A stretch of DNA of 64,000 nt from a virus. The notes below the pieces were generated by a model, which saw nothing but the letters and a program-made list of their open reading frames with translations, ran no database searches and was not told the DNA's origin. The position numbers and the translations under genes are program-made. This document shows, in pieces, positions 1-8,165 of this stretch (position 1 is its first letter; every line of letters starts with the position of its first letter). Where the stretch lies: positions 62,001-126,000 of IMG/VR virus record IMGVR_UViG_3300044640_002221; one strand, given 5' to 3'.

Positions 1-208
1 CTGGTGGAGTGGCTAAGTTTTTAGGAATCCTGTAAACCTGAAAGTAACAGTCGGGCGCGGCAAGTAGCATCCTAGTGAGAGTTACATTCTTGTAGTCTGG
101 AAAGTCTTTAACTAATTCTTCCATTTGGGTATACAGCTTCAGCAGCTCTCTAGGTAGCATATAGAGAGTCTTAGCATACTGTACATAATCAAAGTCTTGT
201 TCTGTCAT
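1..208 (-). CDS. Hypothetical protein, 3' end outside window
   Basis: The ATG is at 208 and the frame stays open to the left edge, giving 69 codons. The product begins MTEQDFDYVQ and has an amphipathic, Leu-rich helix pattern. The first residues (MTEQ) match those of the next gene upstream, so the two may share a duplicated translation start. It lies 5 bp after that gene and is probably co-transcribed with it. No family is recognised. Confidence 0.6.
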   Translation of the reverse strand, partial: MTEQDFDYVQYAKTLYMLPRELLKLYTQMEELVKDFPDYKNVTLTRMLLAAPDCYFQVYRIPKNLATPP

Positions 209-213
209 AATGT

Positions 214-546
214 TTAAGAGTTTTGTTCTTTATTCTTGAAAAAGGTCAGCCAATCTATTACTACATCTAATAGAGCGTCTTTTGCTTCTGGAGATAGTCT
301 TGCTACCATTTCCACCAAATCTCTCTGAGCATCTTCAGCAAACAACTTGGGCTGATAGACTCTTCTAAACTCCTTTCTAATCTCTCTAAGCTTTGGCAGG
401 TGCGCTTTTAGTAAAGGGTTAACCTCCCAAGCTGCTATTATGCTTTCAATAATGTCTGAAGCTTCTTTTACTACAGGACTAAGACTAGTCTCTATAGCTT
501 GCTCAATAAGCTGGGTAGCTTCTTCTACATACTCTTGTTCTGTCAT
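214..546 (-). CDS. Hypothetical helical protein
   Basis: This 110-aa acidic protein looks almost entirely alpha-helical. A Lys/Arg-rich stretch lies near residues 50-65 (KLREIRKEFRRVY). Its start abuts the stop of the GNAT gene at 547, so translation is probably coupled. No recognisable domain; function unknown. Confidence 0.65.
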   Translation of the reverse strand: MTEQEYVEEATQLIEQAIETSLSPVVKEASDIIESIIAAWEVNPLLKAHLPKLREIRKEFRRVYQPKLFAEDAQRDLVEMVARLSPEAKDALLDVVIDWLTFFKNKEQNS

Positions 547-888
547 TTAATTCTCCGATGCAGATGGTTTGTACATCCAATTATCTCCTCCATGCGGCGG
601 AGGAACGTCTATAAACCCTAATCTTTCATACCAAGCTTTAAGGTCAGTCTTTCCTAAGCCTTGATTAAACGGAACAGACTGCAAACAAAAGGTTGCTTTA
701 GGATGAGCATCAAAGACCTCTTGCAAAAGCTGCGTGCCGTAACCTTGTCTCTGAAACTCAAGGTTGATGAACAAGTTTATTATCTGAACTTGTTTACCCT
801 CTTTGACTGTGAATGTGCCGCCTATTATCTCACCTGTGTCTGACAGAAGCTCATAATAGGCAGCTTTTAACTTGTTTATTTTTACCAT
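547..888 (-). CDS. GNAT-family N-acetyltransferase
   Basis: The 113-aa protein carries the acetyl-CoA pyrophosphate-binding signature of GNAT enzymes, FQRQGYGTQLL, near residues 45-55 (R/Q-x-x-G-x-G/A). It ends with the typical YERLGF strand-turn. It would transfer an acetyl group from acetyl-CoA to an amine; the substrate cannot be told. It is short for the family but has both the P-loop and the C-terminal strand. It lies directly downstream of the intron-encoded homing endonuclease, where the remaining polA exon was expected. Confidence 0.8.
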   Translation of the reverse strand: MVKINKLKAAYYELLSDTGEIIGGTFTVKEGKQVQIINLFINLEFQRQGYGTQLLQEVFDAHPKATFCLQSVPFNQGLGKTDLKAWYERLGFIDVPPPHGGDNWMYKPSASEN

Positions 889-914
889 TGCTTGCTTTTA
901 AGTTGCTGGGCGCT

Positions 915-1690
915 CGTGTGCTACAAGTAATTCATGTCTATTTTATAAGACATAGATGGAATGATAAATGGCTCAACAAGGGCTATAAATTTCTTTGCTT
1001 CCTTTGTTCCACAAGTTAATCTGTACCAACCTTTGTTTAGAACCTGACCAAAGTTAATAGCGTACTTTTCTTTAAAGAAATCTATGATAATTTGGTTTTC
1101 TTCTTTGGTTCTATGAGTGTTCAGATATATTCTTCTAGCGTGAATCTTTCCATTTCTTTTAGGTAAAGAAAGATTTCCATCGTCCATATACCAAATAGCT
1201 ATTCCTTCTGGCGTTAGGTAGTTTAAAATCTTTCTTTGATAGGTTTTTATCCCATTTGGGTACATCCACTTTCTTAAATAACGAAACCATCTATGCTGTT
1301 TTGAAATTTGCACACCTGGATACCCATTATTATTTATCTCCTGGATTTTTGGTTGTTTGCCCCCGAGAATTGAGTGTAGTAACTTAGCTTTGTGCTCCAG
1401 GTACTCTCTTTGCTTTGCTGAGTGTCGCAACTTCAAAGTATAGTACGTTTTAGGAACAGTACATCTTTTGTTAACTACAGGCGTTACGTACCCGTCCCCT
1501 AAGACCATTGCTATTAGCAGAGATTTTTTTAACTGTCTTTCCATCTTCTTTTACAAACCTTTTGGTTGTACTTTATGTAAATTGTAGCTTAGTCGTTACA
1601 CTTTCCTACCATCCCTGATAGGCTTAGCTAGGTATTACCCTTCCTTGCTGCAAAGGTTTGGGGCTTTCACCTAATTCACCCAGTTGTCAT
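915..1690 (-). other. Probable group I intron 3 of polA (boundaries approximate)
   Basis: On the minus strand, just after the polA motif B exon loses its frame, bases 1690-1560 contain a run like the P3/P4 region of group I introns (GGTGAATTAGGTGAAAGCC) and then AACGACTAAG, which resembles the conserved R/P7 element. The homing endonuclease follows. The 5' boundary is near 1690. I could not place the 3' splice site: no frame between 921 and 888 restores polymerase sequence. Confidence 0.55.
921..1544 (-). CDS. LAGLIDADG homing endonuclease (intron-encoded)
   Basis: The 207-aa protein has a first LAGLIDADG-like helix at the N-terminus (LLIAMVLGDGYV) and a second acidic motif, AIWYMDDGNL, near residue 115. 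This is the pattern of single-chain LAGLIDADG endonucleases of the DDG type. It lies downstream of a group I intron core (about 1560-1690) that interrupts the polA reading frame after the motif B exon. It would cut intronless polA alleles to spread the intron. Confidence 0.85.
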   Translation of the reverse strand: MERQLKKSLLIAMVLGDGYVTPVVNKRCTVPKTYYTLKLRHSAKQREYLEHKAKLLHSILGGKQPKIQEINNNGYPGVQISKQHRWFRYLRKWMYPNGIKTYQRKILNYLTPEGIAIWYMDDGNLSLPKRNGKIHARRIYLNTHRTKEENQIIIDFFKEKYAINFGQVLNKGWYRLTCGTKEAKKFIALVEPFIIPSMSYKIDMNYL

Positions 1691-2154
1691 CCACCAATCA
1701 CTTGGTGGCGGGGCTGAGAACCAACCCATCTCCATAATCCTGATACTGGAGAGATAGCATATCCTCTGGCGGCTGCGATCGCTCCGAACTCTTCTGCCCA
1801 AGCGTAATAACCTGGATAGGTAGTTCTGTGTCCTGTTAACCAAGACTGAGCTACTTCTTCTTTTACACAGAAGTTTTCAGCAGCTGTTGAAGCGGACATA
1901 AGATATATGCTACCAAAGTTGAGAGATTTTGCACTCTTCCTTGCTCCGCTTTTGTCTGCTATTGCTCTCCATTCGTGCTCTGGTTTTCCTTCAAATAAAT
2001 GAGGGGCTACACAACCTTTTGATGAGAGAGTATGTAAATCGGAGTAGGGATTTACATACTCTGTACCATCTTCTAAGTAGAGCTTAGTTTTTGCTAGATA
2101 ACTGTTGACCATTGTGGGGTCTTTCGACCATGCTGCGGCTGTGATTAGCTCTTG
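1687..2154 (-). CDS. DNA polymerase I family A, exon 3 (end of motif A, motif B)
   Basis: Reading from 2154 the frame gives QELITAAAW, the second half of polymerase motif A, then DLHTLSSK. Next comes motif B/O-helix, RKSAKSLNFGSIY, with the Arg, Lys and Gly-Tyr pattern of family A polymerases. The ATG at 2112 is internal, not a true start. The frame ends at 1687 inside the following intron. Joined to exon 2 it gives DYAG-QEL, an intact motif A. Palm motif C (HDE) is absent here and was not found elsewhere in the window. Confidence 0.85.
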   Translation of the reverse strand, partial: QELITAAAWSKDPTMVNSYLAKTKLYLEDGTEYVNPYSDLHTLSSKGCVAPHLFEGKPEHEWRAIADKSGARKSAKSLNFGSIYLMSASTAAENFCVKEEVAQSWLTGHRTTYPGYYAWAEEFGAIAAARGYAISPVSGLWRWVGSQPRHQVIGG

Positions 2155-2308
2155 CTTTTGTGATTACCGTGAGGCTCTTTATCCTCACCTCTTATAGTTT
2201 CCTATAAGCTTCGACTATCTCTTCATCTCATGTTGTATTAATACCCTAGACGGGGCTCGAACCCGCAGTTCCTTTCGTAAGCATAAGGGTTAGGAGAAAA
2301 GGTTATAA

Positions 2309-3418
2309 CTACCTGAGCCATTTTCTTATAGCGTTGTCACTTACACCAAACATTTTACCCACAGAAACATAACTTTTTGAAGAAACTAGAGCTAATAGTT
2401 CTTCTTTACTAGGTCTGTCTTTGACTTTTCTAGTATGTAATTGATGACAAGAGGGACAGCGAGCACTCTTTCTACTCAATGTGATTTTGCCGCAGTCTTT
2501 ACACTTGTTATCTTGAACTTCTTTGTTTCTGAGTTTTTCCTGTTTTAGCTTCAGTAAGTCTGCCTTTTCTTGTCTTTTAATGGTCAGTTGTTTCTGCTTT
2601 TCTTCTGTAGCCTTATTACGAAGATGTCTCTCTGCCTGCTTAACTCTTAGTGTGTCTAACTTTACTGTTTCTAGTGTTATTAGCTGCATTGCCAGACTGA
2701 ACTTTCTTTCTAGCTTGCTTGTAGAGTCTGCATATAATACTTGACAAACTTTTAAAGCTCGCAGCCCATTAACATTGACCTCGCAGTAGTTACCTCTATT
2801 AACAGGTCTACACCTATAAGCTGGGTCTATAGACTTTACATATTCTATAAACCCTTCCACCATATTTATAGACCCACATAGACCAACTGCTCTTTTCTTT
2901 TCTCCTACATAAACCCATCCATCTCCATCTATACAGCCCCGCCAAAAGTGACGCTGTAAAGAGGGTTCTATGTAAGGTGGTGATGCTATTAGAGATTTAC
3001 GAGGTACTACCCCAAGCTTTGCCAAGTCTTCTTTCATTCTTTTTGAGAATACTGATAGACAAGCAGAGTTTTTCTTCGTGTATCTAACTTTTGTGTGGGC
3101 TTCTAAATAATCTTTAAACTCTTCCAGTATAAGAAAATCATTTTTATGTACTTCTAAGGAAATATTATTTCCTTTTGTAGATACACACCCATCAGTTATT
3201 AAAAACCCAAGGAAATAGGCTTTACTTTCAGTATCAATGTTTTCAAAGAATGACTCGTTCACAGGTTTAAGCGTGCCTCTTCCGTTTTTGGCTACTAGGG
3301 CAAGATTAATATAACATAAGATGCCTGGCGTTCGTGGAGCTTTCTGCTGTTCCAGCTTATTAACTCTAGTCTGTACACCTTCCTTCCATTCCTGGAAGGC
3401 TTGGCTCGGTGTTGTCAT
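2309..3418 (-). CDS. LAGLIDADG homing endonuclease with zinc ribbon and HTH tail
   Basis: The 369-aa protein has a LAGLIDADG motif near residues 70-80 (AYFLGFLITDGCV) and a second near 155-165 (FWRGCIDGDGWV). After a charged coiled linker it has a CxxC...CxxC zinc ribbon (CKDCG, CPSCH) near 305-328. It ends in a helix-turn-helix, VGKMFGVSDNAIRKWL, common at the tail of phage homing endonucleases. It sits in intron 2 of polA and presumably drives that intron's mobility. Confidence 0.85.
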   Translation of the reverse strand: MTTPSQAFQEWKEGVQTRVNKLEQQKAPRTPGILCYINLALVAKNGRGTLKPVNESFFENIDTESKAYFLGFLITDGCVSTKGNNISLEVHKNDFLILEEFKDYLEAHTKVRYTKKNSACLSVFSKRMKEDLAKLGVVPRKSLIASPPYIEPSLQRHFWRGCIDGDGWVYVGEKKRAVGLCGSINMVEGFIEYVKSIDPAYRCRPVNRGNYCEVNVNGLRALKVCQVLYADSTSKLERKFSLAMQLITLETVKLDTLRVKQAERHLRNKATEEKQKQLTIKRQEKADLLKLKQEKLRNKEVQDNKCKDCGKITLSRKSARCPSCHQLHTRKVKDRPSKEELLALVSSKSYVSVGKMFGVSDNAIRKWLR

Positions 3419-3514
3419 GCTCTAGTAGAGTTTAGAGTTCACCGAGTTAACCAGGTTTACACTACATGATTACTCGTGTAGGAGGCCAATGGTAGATGCA
3501 ACCCTGTCTTTGCC

Positions 3515-3856
3515 TTAAAGACGGTTATGCTTTTCGGTTCTTTGTACTCTTCTTGGTACTTTATTCTCATCGAGAATGTTATATAAGACAGTAGTGCCAA
3601 AACCAAACTCTTTTAGGATGTCGCCAGCTTTTGAACCAGCTTTATATTTTGATATAACCTGCTCAACAGTGGCAGAAGGCAGCTTGACTTTACTAGCGAT
3701 AGTCCTTCTTTCATAAACTTGGTTTTTATCCAATAGAGTATAAAAATTATGACTGTTAAGCTCGTATCTCAGTTTTATTCTGTGTACAGGCTCGCCATCT
3801 TTATATGCTGCTATTATTTCTGCTACTTGTTGTGGGGTTAAATCTTTATAGCTCAT
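3515..3856 (-). CDS. Intron-encoded double HTH protein
   Basis: The 113 aa form two similar resolvase-like helix-turn-helix units: residues about 6-45 (LTPQQVAEII..YKDGEPVHRIKLRYEL) and 58-100 (SATVEQVISKYKAGSKAGDILKEFG). There is no catalytic motif. It starts 21 nt inside intron 2 of polA, upstream of the endonuclease. It may be a DNA-binding partner or a detached specificity domain of the homing nuclease; the role is inferred. Confidence 0.65.
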   Translation of the reverse strand: MSYKDLTPQQVAEIIAAYKDGEPVHRIKLRYELNSHNFYTLLDKNQVYERRTIASKVKLPSATVEQVISKYKAGSKAGDILKEFGFGTTVLYNILDENKVPRRVQRTEKHNRL

Positions 3857-3877
3857 TGCACCTACCGGATATTTTCA

Positions 3878-3943
3878 ACCTGCGTAATCACAGCTTATAT
3901 GCACTTCTCCTGGTCTACATTCAAACCCTACTCTGGGATTACC
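3878..3943 (-). CDS. DNA polymerase I, mini-exon 2 (first half of motif A)
   Basis: These 22 codons encode GNPRVGFECRPGEVHISCDYAG, given here as positions 3943-3878. The key part is CDYAG, the start of family A motif A with the metal-binding Asp. The codons are in register with exon 1 (3880 is 1674 nt, or 558 codons, from 5554), but stops lie between. They splice to exon 3 at 3878/2154. The upstream boundary near SQQIG-N is inferred. Confidence 0.7.
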
Positions 3944-4188
3944 TGGGAAGGTAATTGTTCTTGTTTCAGGTTGCCATAGAGTAATTCCCAAATTTCTTTT
4001 CCTTTCTTAGTTAGTTGCAGATACTGCCTCTTGATGAGCAGCTGCTTACTTTTTAAAACATTCAAAGCAAGCATCACCTCCTTGGTGGTTAGTGGAACAT
4101 CTGGAAATAGAATACCCTTTTGAGGGTCTTTAAAGCACTGGAGAACTAGCAACTCATGCTGGCTCAACTTTAAGCCCAACGGGAGCAA
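3928..4188 (-). CDS. Small winged-helix-like ORF inside polA
   Basis: The 86-aa ORF begins inside exon 1 in another frame and ends inside exon 2. Residues 35-70 (TKEVMLALNVLKSKQLLIKR...LTKKGKEIW) read like a MarR/PadR-type winged helix. If translated it would be a third intron-linked DNA-binding protein. I see no group I core around it, so the insertion it occupies is of unknown type. Confidence 0.45.
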   Translation of the reverse strand: MLPLGLKLSQHELLVLQCFKDPQKGILFPDVPLTTKEVMLALNVLKSKQLLIKRQYLQLTKKGKEIWELLYGNLKQEQLPSQVIPE

Positions 4189-5554
4189 ACCAGGCTTTAG
4201 ATAGTGTAAGATTGCAATGCGTTTTATTCCCTATTTGTTGGCTGTTAGGTGCTGAAGAACTGGCTCTACTTGTAGCGGCTCCAAGTTGATCATAGCGAGG
4301 ATGAACGTTACCAGTCACAGGATTAATAAACTTTCTCAAGTCCATACCTTCCTGCTTCAATAACTTCTTAAACTCAAGAATAGCTTTCACTACAGGGCTG
4401 AGAGCTATCAAGTCTGACTGTTCCATGATAGTTAGTTCCTCAAAGAGAGATTCCTCATCATCACTAATAAAGATATCATCTCCACCAGCCTCACCATCGC
4501 CCCCGCTGTCTGTCTTTTTAGAAGCATGAAGTAAGTCTACAATGTCTAGCATTCTTTTGAGAGTTTTACCTTGTACATCAGTTAGCTTATTCATGTTGAT
4601 AGCTTTCTGAAGTACATCTAGTAAGCCTGTTGAGGAGCGAAGAACCTTGAGGGCTTTCTGCGAAGGAACTTCTTTACCAGACCAATCACGTTGGGGAGTG
4701 TCAAGCTCTAGTTCTCTCGAAAGATAAACTCCAGCTTCGTCTAGTGCTTCACAAACCCCTTCTTGATAAAGTCGCATGGTTTCTTCACTGACTGGCATAC
4801 CGCCATATTCCATCTCAGCTACTATGACAGTGAAGTTTAATTCTCGTTTAAGAACTTTCTCCATTCCAAAGCCATAAACACCTGAGCTGTTACCTGTCTG
4901 TAAGATAGGGCTATCTGGTAGTGCGGCTATAATAACTTGCTCCATGATGTCATGTATCTGAAATAGATATTTAACATCTGTAGCTGCGTATAGCACCTTC
5001 TCATACCACCATTCATTATCTAGAGTTCTGGCTGATATTGCAGTTCCCCAGGTAGAAGCACGCAGGTCTTTCTTACCGGTGATGTGAACACTCAAATACT
5101 CTCGGCACAAGTCAGCGTAACTATGTCCATGACCTTTACCTACCTTTGAGCCTGTGGCATTGGATATTAACTTACCCATTACCATGATGTCTCGCACGCG
5201 CTCTGGCATATAGTCCAAGGTTGATTTCATGAACTGCATATCAAACTTGTAGTTAATACCTAGCTGATAGTCTTGTACACTTTCTAAAGTGTCTATCAGT
5301 TCTTGAGGGTTGTAACCAGCAACTTCTAGGTGAAGTAAATCAAAGACGTAGGGGATACCTTTAGGCTTCTGGGCTATTAGCAGAGAGATTCTACCTGTGT
5401 GAGGGTCAAGAGCAGAGCCACCTTTGGTTAACCACTCTGGTCTTACACAGGTTTCTGTATCTACTGCCAGCCGCTTTGCTCCATAAAGGTCTCTACAAGC
5501 TAGAGGATAGTCTTGCAGGTTGGTTATGTAGGCAAAAGGTTTAGTTTGTTTCAC
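4154..5554 (-). CDS. DNA polymerase I family A, exon 1 (3'-5' exonuclease and thumb/palm start)
   Basis: The 466-aa exon carries a proofreading exonuclease: DTE at residues 32-34 (Exo I), an NYKFD motif near 100 (Exo II), and YAATDVKYLFQIHD near 190 (Exo III). The polymerase part follows, reaching GAATSRASSSAPNSQQIG, the conserved segment before motif A. After it the frame runs KAWFAPVGLKV and stops at 4154. This residue run also resembles native polymerase, so the exact exon end (about 4230 or 4165) is unclear. The start overlaps the next gene upstream by 14 nt. Confidence 0.88.
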   Translation of the reverse strand: MKQTKPFAYITNLQDYPLACRDLYGAKRLAVDTETCVRPEWLTKGGSALDPHTGRISLLIAQKPKGIPYVFDLLHLEVAGYNPQELIDTLESVQDYQLGINYKFDMQFMKSTLDYMPERVRDIMVMGKLISNATGSKVGKGHGHSYADLCREYLSVHITGKKDLRASTWGTAISARTLDNEWWYEKVLYAATDVKYLFQIHDIMEQVIIAALPDSPILQTGNSSGVYGFGMEKVLKRELNFTVIVAEMEYGGMPVSEETMRLYQEGVCEALDEAGVYLSRELELDTPQRDWSGKEVPSQKALKVLRSSTGLLDVLQKAINMNKLTDVQGKTLKRMLDIVDLLHASKKTDSGGDGEAGGDDIFISDDEESLFEELTIMEQSDLIALSPVVKAILEFKKLLKQEGMDLRKFINPVTGNVHPRYDQLGAATSRASSSAPNSQQIGNKTHCNLTLSKAWFAPVGLKVEPA

Positions 5555-5723
5555 TAGCCGCTAGTTCCTCATAGTCAGCTAACTCTCTAGCAGCTTTTTC
5601 TTTTATAGCTTTAGCTTGGACTAAAGTAGCTTGCGCCCTCTCAAATTCTTTCTTAGCTTGAGTTAAGTTTCTAGTTATGCGAGTTAGATAGGCTTGCTCT
5701 TGGTCTTTCTTGTCTAAGCTCAT
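5541..5723 (-). CDS. Small coiled-coil protein between recA and polA
   Basis: The 60-aa, charge-rich protein is one long predicted helix with heptad-like spacing (LTQAKKEFERAQATLVQAKAIKEKAA). Its start overlaps the recA stop (ATGA, 5720-5723) and its end overlaps the polA start. It is therefore translated within the replication operon and may be a replication accessory or scaffold. No family is recognised. Confidence 0.65.
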   Translation of the reverse strand: MSLDKKDQEQAYLTRITRNLTQAKKEFERAQATLVQAKAIKEKAARELADYEELAASETN

Positions 5724-6769
5724 ACAATCCCATTCTTTGTGAGAACATCCTTATAAATACGAGCATACAGCTCTGGGTTGGAATCTAGAAACTCTCCAGC
5801 TTTTTCTTCACCCTGACCGGCATTAATTTTCTCCACTCCCAACTCACCTGCATAAGCTTCATTAAACTTCATCCAAGACCCAGCTTTTTGCATTAAGCCT
5901 ACCTTTACAGCTTCTATGACTAAGGACTGTCCCAGTTGAACGACACCTTTATAGATAGGAATCTCTGTTGTTAGGTGCGGTGTAAAAGTTTTGTTCTTAA
6001 TAACCTTCAGGTGAGACTTGATCATACCAGGCTTGTCATTTTCTTTGATAGCTTGGGTAATCATCATTTCTATTGAGAAAAGATGCTTAATAGTATGACC
6101 ACCAGGTGTATCTAAACCCCCATGAGGAGATTTAATATTATCTCTAACTTGATTTACCAAAACCCAGCAAGCATCAGTAGCTGTTAGACCTGAAACTATC
6201 TTGCCCTTCAGTCTTTTAAACATAGCTGCTTGAGCCATAGCTGGTCCATTGTAGTTAGAGTCATCCTGAGTTTTATCAACAACTGCCTTTGGGTCCATAA
6301 ATGGTAAAGAATCAGTGACTATAAGTCTACACCCACTATTGGCGGCTGTGAGAGCGACATCAACGCAGTCTTCGCCATACACAGGCTTACATACAAGTAG
6401 ATTCTCCCCTAGATTGTTACCATCAAATAATTGTAAGTTTCTAGATTCCAGGTTTATTAGATGGTCTTTTGCTAAAGTTTCTTCTAAATCTTGATATACA
6501 GCTTGGTAGCCCTGATTGACTTCATGTTTACAGGACATAAGCATTATGGCAGACTTGCCCATACTTTCTTTGCCTGCCAGCTCTACAAGTCTTCCTTTTG
6601 GCCAACCTCCTCCAGTAACAACATCTAGACCCGCAATACCTGTAGAGAATCTATAAATAGGAGGGATGTTGTTTCCCATCACTACAGCACAGTCGCCATG
6701 TTTTTTCTGCATTATCTCAAATAGAGATAAATTATCCTGAGAATTATCTGGTGTTGTTTTCTTAACCAT
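5720..6769 (-). CDS. recA: RecA-like recombinase
   Basis: The 349-aa protein has a Walker A motif AGKESMGKS at residues 65-73, a Walker B-like strand RLIVTDS near 150, and the RecA motif VLVNQVRDN near 205-213. GGLDTPGGHTIKH follows, matching the L2/C-terminal core signature. It would form filaments on single-stranded DNA for strand exchange in phage recombination and replication. It is the first gene of the recA-polA group. Length matches bacterial RecA, though the sequence is closer in style to phage RecA homologues. Confidence 0.93.
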   Translation of the reverse strand: MVKKTTPDNSQDNLSLFEIMQKKHGDCAVVMGNNIPPIYRFSTGIAGLDVVTGGGWPKGRLVELAGKESMGKSAIMLMSCKHEVNQGYQAVYQDLEETLAKDHLINLESRNLQLFDGNNLGENLLVCKPVYGEDCVDVALTAANSGCRLIVTDSLPFMDPKAVVDKTQDDSNYNGPAMAQAAMFKRLKGKIVSGLTATDACWVLVNQVRDNIKSPHGGLDTPGGHTIKHLFSIEMMITQAIKENDKPGMIKSHLKVIKNKTFTPHLTTEIPIYKGVVQLGQSLVIEAVKVGLMQKAGSWMKFNEAYAGELGVEKINAGQGEEKAGEFLDSNPELYARIYKDVLTKNGIV

Positions 6770-6781
6770 GTACGCTCCTTA

Positions 6782-7264
6782 TTACTTTCCCTGTTCTTTT
6801 TTTACCAATGCCAGCAGCAACCCCGCCATTCTTTCCTCAATCATAAACATAGTCAAAGGCTTTCCTGTTTCAGGATGAGTGATAGTGATGCCATAAACAT
6901 CAATACCCTGCCTCTGACCTTTCTCATACTCTTGAAGAGTGAGATTCCAAGACTTCCTCACACCTCTATCTTTAGTCTCCATTCTCAGAGTACCTTCAAG
7001 TAGAGAAGTGTCTCCGTCTCCCAAGGCTGCTCCTGACCTGAGAGTTGAGGTAGCGATCGCTCTTCTCTGATTACTCTCAACCTTCTTAGCTTGCAGCAGA
7101 CGTTTCTGTTTCTTGCTATCAGGTTTGTGAGGGTGTTCTGGCAACCATCCTGTTGTACTTTCATAAAACAGTTGGCTACTGTTACCGCTGCCAGCGGCGC
7201 ATACTCTACATTTGTTAAGAGCATTTGCACACTGGTTATAGTATTCATCTGGACAGTTCTTCAT
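6782..7264 (-). CDS. Hypothetical protein, possible nuclease
   Basis: The 160-aa protein has an N-terminal Cys cluster (CPDEYYNQC...CRVC) within residues 4-22 that could bind zinc. A central E-x(n)-RMETKD segment is faintly like a PD-(D/E)xK active site. It ends in a hydrophobic helix near 145-155. It sits 13 bp upstream of recA and overlaps the preceding gene by 4 nt, so a recombination role is plausible but unproven. Confidence 0.6.
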   Translation of the reverse strand: MKNCPDEYYNQCANALNKCRVCAAGSGNSSQLFYESTTGWLPEHPHKPDSKKQKRLLQAKKVESNQRRAIATSTLRSGAALGDGDTSLLEGTLRMETKDRGVRKSWNLTLQEYEKGQRQGIDVYGITITHPETGKPLTMFMIEERMAGLLLALVKKEQGK

Positions 7265-7818
7265 AGTACGCGAGCGTTTTTAAGAGCTGCTATAATGCTA
7301 GTTCTAGACTCATTAGGTCTTCGTATCATAACTCTATCTATTGCTTGTTCACTGGTGGCTGCCACAATCTTTGATGGAATATTACCTTGTAGCTCATCAT
7401 CTTTACTGTAGTTACAGAGGTAGCTGGCGGCGCGTTTAATAGCTATAGGGTGTTTTAGTACCATTCCATAACTTAACTCACCTGCTTGGCGTAGAATACT
7501 TCTCCTAAACCTTGTGTCATCTATAGTAAGCCAAGCTGCAAGAACTCCTTCTTGAACAATCTGCTGACTCTCTTTGTCAAACAGAGCTGCTAGTTCTGCT
7601 GCTCCTGGGTAGGCACTAGTATTTAATATCTCCCATACTATCAACCCATTAAACTCATGGTTATAAAGAGAAACTATGTTGTCAGGGATAGACCTACAAC
7701 AGTTAAACTGTTCATAAAGCTGGTTTACTCTAGCAGTTAGGGTCTTTATAAGCTTTGTGTGCTCATAAATAATTGGGGCTTCATGTTTGTGATAAGCGTA
7801 ATCTCCTGCTGATACCAA
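7261..7818 (-). CDS. Hypothetical protein in recA operon
   Basis: The 185-aa protein has no motif I recognise. It is mainly helical, with a basic C-terminal third (RVMIRRPNESRTSIIAALKNARVL). The ATGA overlap with the next gene at 7261-7264 shows translational coupling toward recA. Function unknown. Confidence 0.6.
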   Translation of the reverse strand: MVSAGDYAYHKHEAPIIYEHTKLIKTLTARVNQLYEQFNCCRSIPDNIVSLYNHEFNGLIVWEILNTSAYPGAAELAALFDKESQQIVQEGVLAAWLTIDDTRFRRSILRQAGELSYGMVLKHPIAIKRAASYLCNYSKDDELQGNIPSKIVAATSEQAIDRVMIRRPNESRTSIIAALKNARVL

Positions 7819-7820
7819 AA

Positions 7821-8165
7821 TTAATCTTCTTCCACCTCTGAATTAATACCTTGGCAGAGAGCTGACAGCATTAGATATTCTATTCTGTACTCTTGAGCTA
7901 ACTGGTATACAGTCAGCTTCCACTGCTGTACAGCCTCGCAGAGTCCTTCCCAAGGGCTGTTAGGCTTGTACTTCTGCTCAAGCACGAACGCTTTTCTCTG
8001 CATTTCGTTCTTTAACTGAAGTCTATCAAATGCTGCTGTAATCTCTTGTTCTGCCTCCCACTTTTCTTTTTTCTTCTCCGCTTCTGCTAGTTGTGATTTG
8101 GAGTTTACTAGCTTGTCCAGAAGTTGTTGGCACAACTCTTTTTGTTCACTCAGCTTCATCTTCAC
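7821..8165 (-). CDS. Coiled-coil protein
   Basis: The first 60 of 114 residues form a Lys/Glu-rich coiled coil (LVNSKSQLAEAEKKKEKWEAEQ). The rest is a compact region with Trp (SPWEGLCEAVQQWKLTV). It starts 20 nt inside the previous gene. It may pair with that coiled-coil product; function unknown. Confidence 0.6.
   Translation of the reverse strand: MKMKLSEQKELCQQLLDKLVNSKSQLAEAEKKKEKWEAEQEITAAFDRLQLKNEMQRKAFVLEQKYKPNSPWEGLCEAVQQWKLTVYQLAQEYRIEYLMLSALCQGINSEVEED

Larger units (their letters stand above)
2155..3877 (-). other. Group I intron 2 of polA with two internal ORFs
   Basis: Exon 2 ends GATTACGCAGGT at 3878 (a U before the splice site) and exon 3 starts CAAGAGCTA at 2154, so the intron ends in G at 2155, as group I introns do. 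Splicing restores the motif A reading CDYAG-QEL. Core-like elements are visible: CGGTGAACTCTAAACTC near 3440 and GAGATAGTCGAAGC near 2210, resembling P7/S. The intron is 1723 nt and holds an HTH protein and a LAGLIDADG endonuclease. Confidence 0.8.

Noticed and set aside
2225-2290. A T-arm-like hairpin (CGGGTTCGAGCCCCG) suggesting a tRNA in polA intron 2
   Set aside because: No acceptor, D or anticodon stem fits around it. The sequence sits in the expected core of the group I intron and is better explained as one of its helices.
7091-7411. A plus-strand ORF of 106 aa
   Set aside because: It is antisense to two overlapping minus-strand genes in the recA operon and has no ribosome site or homology signal.
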